Source of the DNA: Acanthosoma haemorrhoidale
Taxonomy: Eukaryota; Arthropoda; Insecta; Hemiptera; Acanthosomatidae
Length of the DNA stretch: 64,000 nucleotides
NCBI GenBank assembly: GCA_930367205.1
Contig: OV884014.1
Coordinates: 110,683,138 to 110,747,137 of the forward strand
Reading direction: 5' to 3'
Shown here: piece by piece, positions 45,556 to 56,744 of the stretch
Position numbering within the stretch: position 1 is the stretch's first letter
How the letters are laid out: every line of letters begins with the position of its first letter
Notes under the pieces: model-generated
Told to the model about the DNA's origin: nothing
The model's input: the letters and a program-made list of their open reading frames with translations, nothing else
Database searches by the model: none
Translations under genes and position numbers: made by a program

Positions 45556-45632
45556 TCGAGACTCGAACCCGGGTCATATCCACCATTTAGTCTGGGGCAA
45601 TCATACGACCTTCCCAACATAAATTCTCTTTG
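45556..45632 (-). repeat. tRNA-like repeat S2, copy 2
   Basis: On the minus strand, GACCCGGGTTCGAGTCTCG is a good B-box match. The distal flank AAAGAGAATTTATGTTGGGA is shared in part with the copies at 33.6 and 54.0 kb. The A box region is decayed. It belongs with S2. Confidence 0.4.
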
Positions 45633-45829
45633 AACAAACTAATTTCTTTTTTGACCTGTTAGCCGGGGAATTCCCTTTTTAATTACGCACCATCTAACGG
45701 GCGCGAACTCTTTCACTAGGACATTTATTTTATTTTATTTATGCTTAAAATAAATGAAAAGACTATGAAATATATATGTTCTTTCGTTTATTTATAAAGC
45801 ACAAAGGAAAATACAAAATTACAAAAAAA

Positions 45830-46627
45830 ATAGAAAATAATACCACCAAAAAAATCTTCATATCAGCTTCATTTGTATCCTTCTATTTTCGAATTCTCGA
45901 ACGTGGTTTCAACTCATTGGATCATTGTCAAAAAATTGGGTGGCGTACAATTTTTTTTGATCTGTAATTAATTTGATAAGTTCCTCATCTAAAAATTTCT
46001 CAAGGTAAAACAAAGGAACCTTTTTTTGGAGAGTTTTTCCAGGATGTGGAGTGAAGGGAAATGGTGGTCTTTCTGCATTTTGAGGTAGCCATTCTTCAAA
46101 AACAATCCTGTTGCTAGGACCAACTTCATTCTTAGTATCGCTCAATTCCGTGTCGTAGTCAGCACTACCGCTACCGGCACGATGGCAACTCACAAGATCG
46201 AGTAAAGCAGAGAAAATGGTAGACATCACGACGCTTGGCCCACCAACAACAAGCCTCTAAGGGGCACCCTCACTGATGTCAGACTAACTACGACTGCACT
46301 ACATGCCTAGTGCAGAGACTCTAGGCCCAGCCACCAGTGGACTCTCACCACTGTACTGAATCAACCAACCTCCACCGATGATTCCCACACTCCTTACTCC
46401 TCTCACACCACCTTCAAGCAGGTACTCCTAGTACAAGGATCCGATCACCCTAAATATTTTATATTTTTCCCTCATCCTCAATTTCTAACTAGAGAGCTTA
46501 GAAAAAAAAAAAAAATGTCGTAGTCAAAATTACTGTCAGATGACTCCGATGATGAACTCATAATACGTCTCCTTTTTCTGCCTGCCGGTACATTGATTTC
46601 GTCATCGCTGATATCGCTTTCATTCAT
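45830..46627 (-). pseudogene. piggyBac-like transposase, N-terminal part, broken
   Basis: From the ATG at 46627 the minus strand reads MNESDISDDEINVPAGRKRR and an acidic, Ser-rich stretch ending SNFDYD at the LINE B insertion. After the insert the frame resumes DYDTELSDTKNEVGPSN, then EEWLPQNAERPPFPFTPHPG and FLDEELIKLITDQKKLYATQ. A frame change near 45920 leads to NELKPRSRIRK, a stop where the family has Trp, then KDTNEADMKIFL. This is the acidic N-terminal region and the start of the DDE_Tnp_1_7 domain of piggyBac transposases. None of the catalytic aspartates is reached. Insertion, frameshift and stop show that it is dead. It may once have been a full element truncated at 45830. Confidence 0.78.
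46162..46515 (+). mobile_element. LINE B copy 3, exact 11-bp target duplication
   Basis: The insert begins inside the last LINE B codons (LPARWQLTRSSKAEKMVDI then TTLGPPTTSL and a stop, matching copy 1). It carries the 3' UTR and ends in A14 at 46502-46515. TGTCGTAGTCA occurs directly before it (46151-46161) and directly after it (46516-46526). Removing the insert and one duplicate restores the piggyBac reading DYDTELSD, so the insertion is younger than the piggyBac element. It is a severely 5'-truncated copy of about 354 bp. Confidence 0.93.
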
Positions 46628-46958
46628 TTTGATGGATAATTAACAAAATGTATTCTAAAATTAATATAAAAAATATAAGTAAATAATATATAATACGAAA
46701 AGAGGGTATCAAGTGTAAGTGCGTACCCGTCACAGCACACCCAAAACACCCCCACCACTCTCAATAGCGGAATGATACCGATTCCCTCCGTGTCTTAAAT
46801 TCATGTCGAGACATGTACGGATGACTAATACCTTTCTTTTTCGAAAACATACGTCGAGGGCGCAACATATGTTTCAAGGACGTATTCATATGTCATACCC
46901 GTACCCGATGTGGTTTACCTTTGACGTATTTATACGTCCAGCTCGGTTAACAGGTTAA

Positions 46959-48084
46959 TGCACGATTTCTTTGAAACCGTTGGCGTATATCTCTCCCAGA
47001 AATGGAAAAGTGATGGATACCTTCTATGAATTTTCATTAATAATTGTTTCAATATTTAAATGCAAAGTTTTATTGGAGTTTGCAAGGGACTTTTTATTAA
47101 AGGGTTTATCGTTTCTGTTATATTAATAATTATAAATTTAAAGTAATCCTCTAAATCTTGTATCATTTGGCCATTAAATGATTTTTAATATATTTTAACA
47201 AGTTATTAAAAAAAAAAAAGTTAAGCAAGCTTAGGAATATTTGATTATATATGTTGATATGTAGTAAGTTCTATTGCAAACCTTTTGGTGTTTTTTTTTG
47301 TCATACTGATTTATTGGCAAGTGCTCAAGCAGTCAATGAGATGATGAATTGTAAAACATAGAACAGTTAATCCCTACTCCCGATCTCCGGAGTCCTCGTG
47401 GCGTGTCCAATCGTGTGAGCATTCGGCAGTCCGATGGCATGGTCTGTTCAGAGCCTTGTAAGCGAGACCGTGTGGAAGCTACTTCTCTCGTTCAATAAAA
47501 AAATATTTTTTCGACTCTAGAAAATATGACAGAGCGGCCTATAGTCTTATAAGCTTCAGGACAGTATCACGTGATTACCCGGGGACCGAATGTGTGTCTC
47601 ATGCCTTAGTCGGTTAGTGTTTCAGAAAAGGAGTCCCTTTTTGGGGGATATGCCGGATAACCATTTTTGAGTAAGTATTTCGACAAGAATAATCTATGAA
47701 GACATTGGGCCCAGGCAGCTATGTAGAGCAAGGCTGACGTGCACAGAACGCTCTGGTAACCCTGATCATAAAACCATAGTTCGCTCCGGATGGTGGGCAC
47801 ACCGCTACTTCCATCTAACTGTACGTATTCCTCCATCTCTTTGTGGTCATGGCCGGAAGTCGTCCTTGCTATACAATTAGATTATCCTAGGCGGTTTAGT
47901 TTAACAGGATCCGATTGATTAAATTAGCCTTGGGAAGAGGCACTTCCGGAGTTGACGGCGGAAATAAATTTCGTTACTGCCAGAGCCGAACCCAGAATTA
48001 GTCTAGTTAGTTTGTGCCTTACAAATTTGTATAATTTTCATATTATTAGGTAGTTGTGGAGTGTGCATATTCTAAAATGAAACA
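46959..48084. other. Anonymous DNA with a possible LINE trace
   Basis: The minus frame at 47606-47836 contains GYQSVLCTSALLYIAAWAQC, which loosely resembles the thumb region of R1-type LINE reverse transcriptases ('SVLLYAAPIWA'). One weak match is not enough to call it. The rest is AT-rich. Confidence 0.3.
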
Positions 48085-48250
48085 ACTTCTGCCTCTCCAC
48101 GGCTTTCGACGGACTAGGCGTTTGTCCTAAAGGGTTCGAGCTGGCAGTAAATGCAGTTCCGAAGTTGTCTATGAGCTCAAACCCTTCAGGGTGTATTTCT
48201 TGTCCGCCGAAAACGTTCGGGTATGAATCAGTAAAGCTGTGTGGACATGC
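48085..48250. repeat. Hairpin-forming repeat H, copy 2
   Basis: The left arm (about 48097-48155: GGCTTTCGACGGACTAGG, AAAGGGTTCGAGCTGG) and the right arm (about 48168-48240: GAGCTCAAACCCTTCAGGG, TTGTCCGCCGAAAACGTTCG) are imperfect inverses. The right arm matches the left arm of the 21.1 kb copy in inverse. It is the same small hairpin family. Confidence 0.5.
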
Positions 48251-48886
48251 TTTAGTTATTATAATTAATTTTCAGTCCGATACTGATATAGTAAATAGTA
48301 AAATGTCTATCTACTAAATAGTGGTTTTCAAGCTTAACCTCTCTGTGCCCTTAGAAAGAGATAGTAGAAGCTCAGAAATAAATTGATATTTATAAATAAA
48401 TAATTATATATAGTTCTCAATTCTGACCTAATGTCTAATTGTTTATTTTTTTATTATTTTTTAGGTAAGCCGAAGTGTAATATTTGACTCTTGAGGAAAT
48501 TATCGTGTGAGTAATATAGATATAGACACTAGATTTTAGAATTTAAAAATTATGCTTTAAATTAACTTGTGGTAGTAGCTGACACCTCTTACATTTAACG
48601 GAATATCCAATCTTTACTCATTCTGTTTGGCATCAAGGCCTGATAAGTGGTCCCTTACTGTTCAATCATCAATTCACATGTTATTTGGCTATTTCTTCCT
48701 GTGAGTTTCTCCACAGGCTAAAAGTATATAAATTAAAATGTAAACAAGATTTACTCTGAAGCTCGTGGCCAAGCGATTCAACTTAGACAAACATCATCGA
48801 ATAGATCTCATAATATAAAACAAAGCGACTACATGGCTATTGTAATGAATATGTTTGTCGGATTAGGTGAACAATTGTCGGAGGTC

Positions 48887-49945
48887 AACAATTGTCGGGG
48901 GCGTCACTAGGGGAGTGCCTGATCACTCTAGCCCTGGTGACAAGTGCGGATTGTTGTAGTTTATAACATGGACCATGTTCCATGTAGGCGTTAATATCTG
49001 ACTCCATTTATTGATAGGGATGTGTCCCGACAAGACACTGTGTTCAGGATGAGGTTCAGAGGTTCATAAAGAATAAGACCAGTTTTCAGGGTTCATGCGA
49101 GAGATCGGCAGCGTAATAAGTACAAGTCGTCAGAGGTCTGCTATAGGCTGTGAGGCAAAGTGCCGTCGTAGAGGTCGGCCTAGCTAGAGTAGATTAGCGG
49201 AAGGCTGAGTAGGCGTATCGCGACGGTGATAGCGGCTATCGGTATGTAGAGACTAGAAAAGAGTGAAGAGCGGGCCTACCAGGGGCCAAGTGCCCCTGGT
49301 GTCAAGTTACAAGTAGTGTGGCTCAGGAGACTAGGAAACAGAGTGTCCCCTTTTAGGGCGAAATTTACTGATATAAATATGCTAACCCCCTCCCTCATGG
49401 AAGGCGGATTCTGTCGGCCACGGGTATGTTTTACGATACACAGGTAGTCATTTCCTTTTAGTTTTATGACCGTTGGGGTAAAAGGGTGTGTTTTATATAG
49501 CTGCTAGGGCCTCACCCACTTGGTTTATTTGACCACCTATAGGTGGTCTGTTTTATTATCCCATGGGTCCAAAAGGGTTCCTAGCATGCTTTTATGACCA
49601 AGGGAAGTGACTCAAGGTCTATTCTAATAGGGGTAAGTGTGCTTGCCCTAGGTTTATGGCAGTCAGGTGGCTAATTCTCTTCGGTTTATTGCCGGACCCT
49701 CTGAGTTACTTGTCTACGACTTCCGACCTCTCTATGATTTATTACCAGAAGTTTACACAGATTTGCATTTCTATTAATATACATTATGAACCAGAGTGTA
49801 GGGTAATTTACATATATAGTTAGCGGTCGCTACAATGTTATTAGCGCTTGTAGGGGCGAACGCCTCGGCCAAGAGGTGTATAACCACCTAATAAAATCCT
49901 GTCGTCAACCTATCTCCTTATATGTTCTCAAATGAAAGACTACAC
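48887..49945 (+). repeat. LTR-like GC-rich block
   Basis: This roughly 1-kb block starts TGTCGGGGGCGTCACTAGGG, differs in composition from its flanks, and shares several segments with 15590-15915. It contains a perfect hairpin (ACCAGGGGC-CAAGT-GCCCCTGGT, 49278-49300), an 18-bp perfect palindrome (49531-49548), TATAAATA near 49373, and near its end AATAAAATCCTG (49899). No open frame of note lies inside. A solo LTR of a BEL/Pao- or gypsy-type element is plausible, but the end and the target duplication could not be fixed. Confidence 0.35.
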
Positions 49946-50788
49946 CAAATTATAAATCCTCAAAACCGGCTTATCTGAGGTAAAATCCACTAACAGACTA
50001 GGCTGTACTGGCATAAAACCCTTGAAAATCCTAACAAGATCGGCTGTACCAATTGCTTCTTGAACCTGTCTCGTGAAATTAGAAAAAAATTATTTATGTT
50101 TTTAATTATTTTTCGTCCTTAAACCGGCGGTATAAAATCATTACATGACAGGATGAGATAGGTTTCTAATTAAAAGAACAAATACATGGATACTAGCAAC
50201 ATTTACACGATAGGCCCAATCCGTGGTTTGTATCCGAGCCCAGTCCCTTATGACAAAATCACGTCCTGTTCATTCTTTGAGAGGATCCTGTCTGGATTTC
50301 ACTTTTTCCCCCTTTCCTTTCCGGCCCCTTTCATGTGACCGAATCCTCGATGAGCGACTGCTTGTGCTCTGGGAATTGGCAATCTTTGCCGCTCCTGAGG
50401 CCCTGTTGGGTCGGCCTATGTCCCCATTCAGTCTGATCAATTGTATTTCATTGTCGTCCCTCCTTTACTGTGCCAACTCTGATTCCTTTTTAATGCCCTG
50501 GAATTATAGTACCTTTGTTCTTGAGAACATATTCATAGCTGGTAATGAGTTATATTGTGAATTAATAGAATGATCTCGCCAGATCACAATTTCTTATTGT
50601 AAACTTTAACAATTCCTACTTTATATTATTTACACATTTAGAATATAGCTTCCGTACTACTTATGTACTTATTGATTGACTTATTTCGTCATTATCCGTC
50701 CCTTCGACTTTCTTAAAGTCAATTATATAACTTTTCATTTCCACTAATTTACTTCAGCTTATATTATTCGCTATTATTATTTTTTCGA
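49946..50788. other. Anonymous DNA
   Basis: The 116-codon plus frame at 50223-50573 has no motif I recognise. Its composition (S, L, F, C-rich) suggests non-coding DNA read through. Confidence 0.35.
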
Positions 50789-51115
50789 CAGTTATGTCAC
50801 ATATAATCTTATCTTAACAAATGGTATGTTTATCAGTAACACCCTAAGGACTGTGTATCTAATTATCTTATCTTATCCTATTAGTAATTTATCTTCCCTT
50901 CCCAGACCTCTATTCTAAATAATTGGCTCCCACGACCTTTCCTACTACCACTTTCCTACACAGATAAATAGCCCTTAGGCATAAGACAGTTGGTTGTTTC
51001 CTCAGGGCTCGCAGTCGCTTTTGAGGTCATAGCCTGTATTCATATATAATTGTACATTTGTGTTTTATACCAAATTAAGTTTCTTTTTAAGAGTTATTGA
51101 GCAACAGAAATATAA
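50789..51115 (-). repeat. Dispersed repeat R3, copy 2
   Basis: This is the inverted partner of 31428-31777. The internal GGGCGCAGATAGAAAAT of copy 1 is missing here, where a single AGGTCGTGGGAG junction remains, so one copy has gained or lost about 15 bp. Edges correspond to those of copy 1. The two copies are about 19 kb apart and face each other. Confidence 0.75.
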
Positions 51116-53929
51116 TTGACTACACGTTAGATAGCACCAAACCTGAGTGGGAAAGTGAGATAAACCCTTTGCTTGAACAGAAGAAGGCAATCTAGAGCTG
51201 CCGAAAGCCCTTCTTTCATTAATAAAAAAGAAAAAATTGTAGGTGCTAGTATGTATCATTCTAGACATTTTTTAAGGGTTTTTTTAAGTACGTTTTTTCC
51301 CCCATGATTTCCCTGTTTTCTCATTTTTACCGACCGAAATCTATTCGCTGACAGAGATCTTGTCCTTTAGCTGTCTGACAGTGAAGCCCCCGCAAACACT
51401 GATTTAGGAGTGCCACCCCCCCCCCCCCCCGTGGTAAAAGCCTCTGTAATTAAATGGCCTGGCTCCCTTTGAACGCAAGGCTCACTAGACCCGAGGCCCA
51501 ATTGGATTTCCGCCTCCGTTCCCAAACTGGGCATTGTGTTGTGTGCTATAGCAATCTTCCATTAGCTGTATCTTGTGTAGTGTTCATGGCGGCAGTGAAT
51601 CATAGCAAGAGGTGGCAATAACAATTTGAACTGTCCGAATAAGATTTCGAACCTTCGCGTCGTGTAGTAATTAATATAGTAGCATTTTATCAAAATCTTC
51701 TTAGGCATTTTGTGCAAATTGAAATAAATTTATTTCCAAAATATTTGCATAATGATAATGATGTGCATATTTGAATCTGGGAAAACATATAAATAAAAAC
51801 TACTTGCTCATAAAATTTTTTGTAGTAATTTATCCTCACATGTCTAGAATATATTCAGATATGTAAGTACGTGGTCCTACATAACAATTGTAGTGTACTT
51901 TGGTATTGTCAAATATTATTCTTAGAAATTTATTTTGTATGACTGACTAAGCTCCAACTAGGTGCTGAGTTAGTTACTACTATTTTATGTCATCTCTTGG
52001 CCGGACTTCATCCTATCGTACATATTCATTCTAATTATTTATTGTTTATAACATGATGTTGAAAGTTCGTCTAAAATGTCAACGAAGGGAATGAAGGGGA
52101 GCCCCTTCCCCCGGAGAGACCGAATATGTTCCTAAAATATACCTCAGAGGCAGTCATCTGCAATAACGCCGACGTGTGTATTGGGCAGATAACCGTTATC
52201 TGAAGCTGTTATTGGCTCCGTTTTGACTAACTGCTCCGGTTATATGTGACCGCGTGTCAGTAATTGTATCTAGTTCCGGGCCAGCCTAGTACTGCAGTAA
52301 CTTGTTCCATTCGACTTCAAGTTATTTGTGTAGCTATGGTTACGGTTTTTTGGACTCGCCTAATGAATGGTATACTAGTTGGTTTTGTGTATTGTAGCTG
52401 GCGCATTTTTTTATAATCTGAGACAGACAAAATGATGTTTATATAATATATATCAACAGTTATATAAATGCGAAATCAAATATTATAAATTAACCAACAA
52501 CACACACACTGAGCGATGGGCTTCGGCCGGTCTCTGTATTGACCTATTTGTTCGTACAATAATGTCAAGAAGAAATATATCAACTTTTTAAGCTTTGTAA
52601 CAAATAAATAAACTCACAAGTTCAAATAATGATTGATTACAGGTAAAGATAGAATTAAAGTAATTTTAAATGATGATTCTATTTAGATAAAGTAATATTT
52701 ATAAAAATGAATCCGATAAAATTGTGCGAATGTGCAAAATCAAGTGCATTATGCTTCAGTGGTCGTCTCAGCTAAAGATGGCAGTGTATTGGTTAGGCTA
52801 GTGGTGCAATTAAAAATATATTAAGTTGACATCTAGTTTTTTTTTTCACTTATAAGAACACTCACAATTGTCAAATAAGTATAAAATATATTAAGTGGTA
52901 ATAAGATTTCAAATTGGGATAGTATGGTTTTTTGAAAAAAACAATTATACACGGCATTAGCCTTGTGTTATTGCAGAAAATTTAGCCATCTCAAAGACTT
53001 AGCTAGTGTCTCGAAACCCTGTCAAAATACAATAATTTAAAAAGTGACCAAGTTTGGTTCTCAGAATGTAAATTTAGTAACGTTTGTTAACAAATACTTG
53101 CAATTTGACTGCTATTTTTGGTAATTTAGTCACAATTGTCCGGATTAATAACTGATCATATTTATTAATAACTAGTTCTAATTACATGAGTACAAGAAAT
53201 TGTAAAATCTATTGGTTATTTGCCTATTATATAATGTCAAAACGGATAAAATTTCAAATAAACCAGCCTACATTTATCAAAATAATATTAACAATCAAGA
53301 AGGCTTTATTTATATTCTCTGTACAAATAATAAGTAAAATATATAATATATATATATGTAGACACAAAAACAAGGGTTGAAAAAAATATATTTGTTAATT
53401 TTAAATTGTACCAAAAAGCATAATTCATTCAGAATGCAACCAATAAAGGCACAAATATAAATATTAATTTTCACTACCACCCTTTCACACAGTCTTTCAT
53501 AAATTATAAATTGTCTCCTTCGTCATCAAATTATATTCTATTCGTTTCTATTTACTACTATTTTTAAATACATGCTGAAGATTATGTCCTAATGGTTAAT
53601 GGGGCGTAGTTGCTGCCAGCTCTGTAATAATAACCCATTACCTCAAAAATGGTAATTATAGAAGTTGTATGAGTTGAACTAACTGTGCTAAAAGACTCGT
53701 TCAGAATTAATGAAAATGCCCCGGTCGGGTTTAAACCCTCCCAATGACCCGAAAAACAAACTTTAACAGTTCACATATACAAACTTTTCCAATCTGCATA
53801 CATTCCCCCCATATGGAGGAGACAGTTTGCAGACCATTGCAGCAAACTGGTACCATTCCATTCATACGCCATTTTAACACTGCTCTAATCTTAATTATTG
53901 GCAATTAACGAAAATAAATTACTTGCAAG
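51116..53929. other. Long anonymous AT-rich stretch with C15 tract
   Basis: No recognisable exon, RNA or transposon relic over 2.8 kb. A C15 tract lies at 51416-51430. Short TA-rich microsatellite DNA lies at 53338-53358. Confidence 0.4.
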
Positions 53930-54030
53930 ATCGAGACGCGAACCCGTGGCCTCGCCAATATCTAGTCGAGATCTTTTATCAACCTAGCTAACCTGTCTTG
54001 TGTCCATTTTCCATTTATGAATTCTCTTTC
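53930..54030 (-). repeat. tRNA-like repeat S2, copy 3
   Basis: On the minus strand, GGTTAGCTAGGTTGATAAAA (A-box-like) is followed by ATATTGGCGAGGCC and CACGGGTTCGCGTCTCG (B-box-like). The order and the linking segment match the copy at 33.5 kb. Confidence 0.45.
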
Positions 54031-54644
54031 TGCTCGAACTATTTTTAAAGTTAATTATTAATAATCATAATACCACAATATAAATTTCTCATTTCTAACC
54101 ATACTTATTACTCATTGAGGTTACCCCAATAAAGAACTTGTTCGAAAAACACAAAATATAAGGAAACCATAGAAAATATATTGATCTCAATGTCGGTCTT
54201 AGTTGAGCTGTTAACAGTGAGCACTCGAATGATGTGATTACTAATACATAAAGATTTTACGACTGTCCATAATTTATGTGAGTATTGATGAACAGTTGTG
54301 AGGCACTTGGGCTGATGGATAACTTGTAAATATGAGAAGCAATTCATATTCACTAAATGTAGACCCAAAATTTATTTTTAGAAATAGTGAACTGAAACGG
54401 TCTTAGGCTATAAAGTAAATTTTTATAATGGTTTAATATTATCTGACGTGAATTAATCCCACAATTAAACAAAGGAAATACTCGGCTTCAATAGTGCCAG
54501 ACTGTTAAGTGCTTTGGTGAAATTTATAATACCAACTTAACCTTTACACCTTTCATAAATTCTATCAGAGTGAAGGGCTGCCATCTCATTGCTGTTTTAA
54601 TTCCTTTCCTAAACATCTAAACCACCAATAAAATATAAGGCAAT

Positions 54645-54890
54645 AATTTATAAACTTATTGTCAGACCTCTATTAACTTAGCCATTGCCATTCTATGCCT
54701 GGGCTCTTGTCTTCCTTAAATTGCAGAGAATACAGAATAAATTTATGAGAATAATAACAAATTTTCCTAAGTGTACTGCATCATAATACTGGCATTGACT
54801 TTATTCATAATATAGTAAATTAAAACACTTAACTAAGAAAAAGGTATATAAAGACATTCAATGTATTTTTTAATTGCTACTAAAAAATAG
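54645..54890 (+). pseudogene. LINE D fragment, Jockey-like reverse transcriptase thumb
   Basis: The plus strand reads YKLIVRPLLT, a stop, then PFYAWALVFLKLQRIQNKFM and RIITNFPKCT. After a stop the same frame region gives HNTGIDFIHNIVN and LRKRYIK. This follows the Jockey pattern 'YK-I-RPILTYA-PVWG ... L---QNK-LR-I-NAPW ... LH-D-GIP-I---I'. The piece is about 80 residues long and interrupted by several stops. No 3' UTR or A-tail is obvious. It is older and more decayed than LINE A and B and belongs to neither family. Confidence 0.6.
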
Positions 54891-55830
54891 TGTTTCACTT
54901 TTTGAATAAACATTTTAGTTTTAAGTATTGTATTGTACTTTTAGTCATTGCATATATTGAGCCCATGTACCATAAAATGAAAAGAACAATTCTAATAAGA
55001 TAAACAAAAGGGTAGTATCTGATTATGGGAAAAAGTACTTGCTATAAACAAATTATGTTAGGCCTTTATCTAATTTAGTTTCCTACTTTCGGCCCGCAGT
55101 CTAATATATTTTGGGATACATTTTAAAATATACATAAATGTACGATAATATATTCTTAAAAACATTGTATCTATATATCGATACATATATCTTTTCACTT
55201 AATCGGAGGACTTTGCCTCTGCGCTCAAGTCGAACAATTAAAATATTTTATAACTTTAATTGATTTGTGATTATTCAAATTACTAGATTTTATTACTCTA
55301 TCAAACTCTGAGAATACATCATTATCGTAAAGTTAGTAGAAAAATAAGATTGGTTAGTATTGATTTGATTTTATCCTATCCAATCTATTGTGAATTATCT
55401 TGTTACTTATCGTGGTGATCAATGGAAGGAATTTAGTTAATCAAATAAAAATTAAAATAAGATGTTTTTTATTGTTATAATTGAAATTTTCTAATGACAT
55501 AAAAAAAATTTAATGAACATTTAAATGTCTGATAGCATTGACTTAATGTTAAAATATAAGGTGGATATTACCTCGGTGTATTTATTACATAAGGGGGGGG
55601 GGTACAATCTCAAGCTCAACCCTCTCCCCTTCTTCAATCTGCGCCCTTCCTCCTGCTGTTCAAACAAACAAAGAGATTCTTTTTAACCTTCTTCTCTGTT
55701 GTAAAGTGGCTTCCTCCTTATTCCCTCTCTTCCCTGCACATCTCGCCCCAGGGTGCGGTCTTTTTTTTTTTCCCAACTGTTTGAAAAGGGTATTTTTTAT
55801 ATCCCCTTTGACCAAGCTGAAACCGAATAG
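54891..55830. other. Anonymous DNA with poly-G tract
   Basis: G10 lies at 55593-55602. The pyrimidine-rich DNA downstream (55610-55800) gives short frames without motifs. Confidence 0.4.
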
Positions 55831-55975
55831 GTCATTTTCACACCCCTTTATTCTAGTGTGTTTATGGTGCCTTGTCCTTCGGGAAATCTGGCTTTGACCT
55901 GATTTCCCCTTTTGTAAGGGGGTGTTAATCGCTCGTCTGTCGAACCCCTTTTAGCTGCCCCCGACAAAAATCCTT
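55831..55975 (+). repeat. Dispersed repeat R1, copy 2
   Basis: Similar to 8-170 in the same orientation, with the shared TCTGGCTTTGACCTG block and the terminal GCC(C/G)-CCGACAAA. It continues a little further upstream (GTCATTTTCACACCCCTTTA resembles TTTTATTCACACCTCCTTTA at 8-27). Confidence 0.5.
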
Positions 55976-56435
55976 ACATTTACCGACCCTTATCTATGTG
56001 GCAGGTTACACATGTTACAATTTATAGGATATGTCTATCGATAAATATTGTGATATTCTAACATCTGGTTTTCTTCGCCCTAAACTTCTATATTGAAACT
56101 TCGTCCAGTGCGTACAGACATAAAAGGATTGGCCTTAATCAGCTTCAAAAGTATAGTATCTTTTTTCGCCCCCTAAACAAATTATATATATATTAATTAG
56201 GCGGAAAAAAAATCTAAAACAAGAATTAGCGTTCAATTTTCTTCATTATTTTCTAACAGGCCTTTTGCTGCTCTGTTGCGTCAGTTTGAATAATGCACAC
56301 AGGCCCTGTGAATAAATTCCAGTCATTAACGCTGGACTGCGCAGGCGTGATCTGTGATCCCCCTTCTAAGCTGCAATTGGACCTGCTCCCCGTGCAATTG
56401 ACTATCGCTCCCAGGATAGTCGTTCGTTTCAACTG

Positions 56436-56483
56436 CTTGCTTCCAGCGATGGTTCCATGCTTGCTTCCAGCGAAGGTTCCATG
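56436..56483. repeat. 24-bp direct tandem duplication
   Basis: CTTGCTTCCAGCGATGGTTC plus CATG is repeated once directly, with a single T/A difference. The flanking anonymous DNA (55976-56744) shows no gene. An open frame on each strand passes through because 24 is a multiple of three. Confidence 0.85.
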
Positions 56484-56744
56484 CTTTAAACCGATCTTTG
56501 GTAGAAATCTCTGGAAACAGAAAAATCGATTTTTTTAGAGATCCATTCAATTGTATAAATAAACTATATATCATTGATTCGATTTTTTTTTTATTAGATA
56601 TTCATTTACTCTCTTGTCAGCGTAAGCGGAGTTAACAGTATCATGTTTTATCGTCAGATGTTTTTATTTATATTTTTCCTTCAACTTAAGTAGTTCGATG
56701 AACTTCATGGTTGGTGCCGGTAGTGGGTTGGTTTATTTATTTTA

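Larger units (their letters stand above)
45800..46958 (-). mobile_element. piggyBac-like transposon relic with nested LINE B
   Basis: On the minus strand, the element appears to start at a TTAA at 46955-46958, followed by CCTGTTAACCGAGCTGGACG and a subterminal zone of repeated ACGTAT(A/T)-type motifs (46850-46940). A TTAA target and terminal CC fit the piggyBac group. The transposase start is at 46627, and similarity runs down to about 45830, where it fades. No 3' terminus was found. A LINE B copy with poly-A tail sits inside (46162-46515). Confidence 0.7.

Noticed and set aside
45909..46229. A single 106-codon protein
   Set aside because: Its first 23 codons are antisense LINE B sequence and the rest is piggyBac. 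It is a chance fusion across the insertion boundary.
47606..47836. R1-type LINE reverse transcriptase fragment
   Set aside because: Only one loose match (SVLCTSALLYIAAWAQ). No second motif in order, so not called as a feature.
50223..50573. 116-codon plus-strand frame as a gene
   Set aside because: No recognisable motif. An unusual C/S/F/L-rich composition suggests chance openness in a GC-richer patch.
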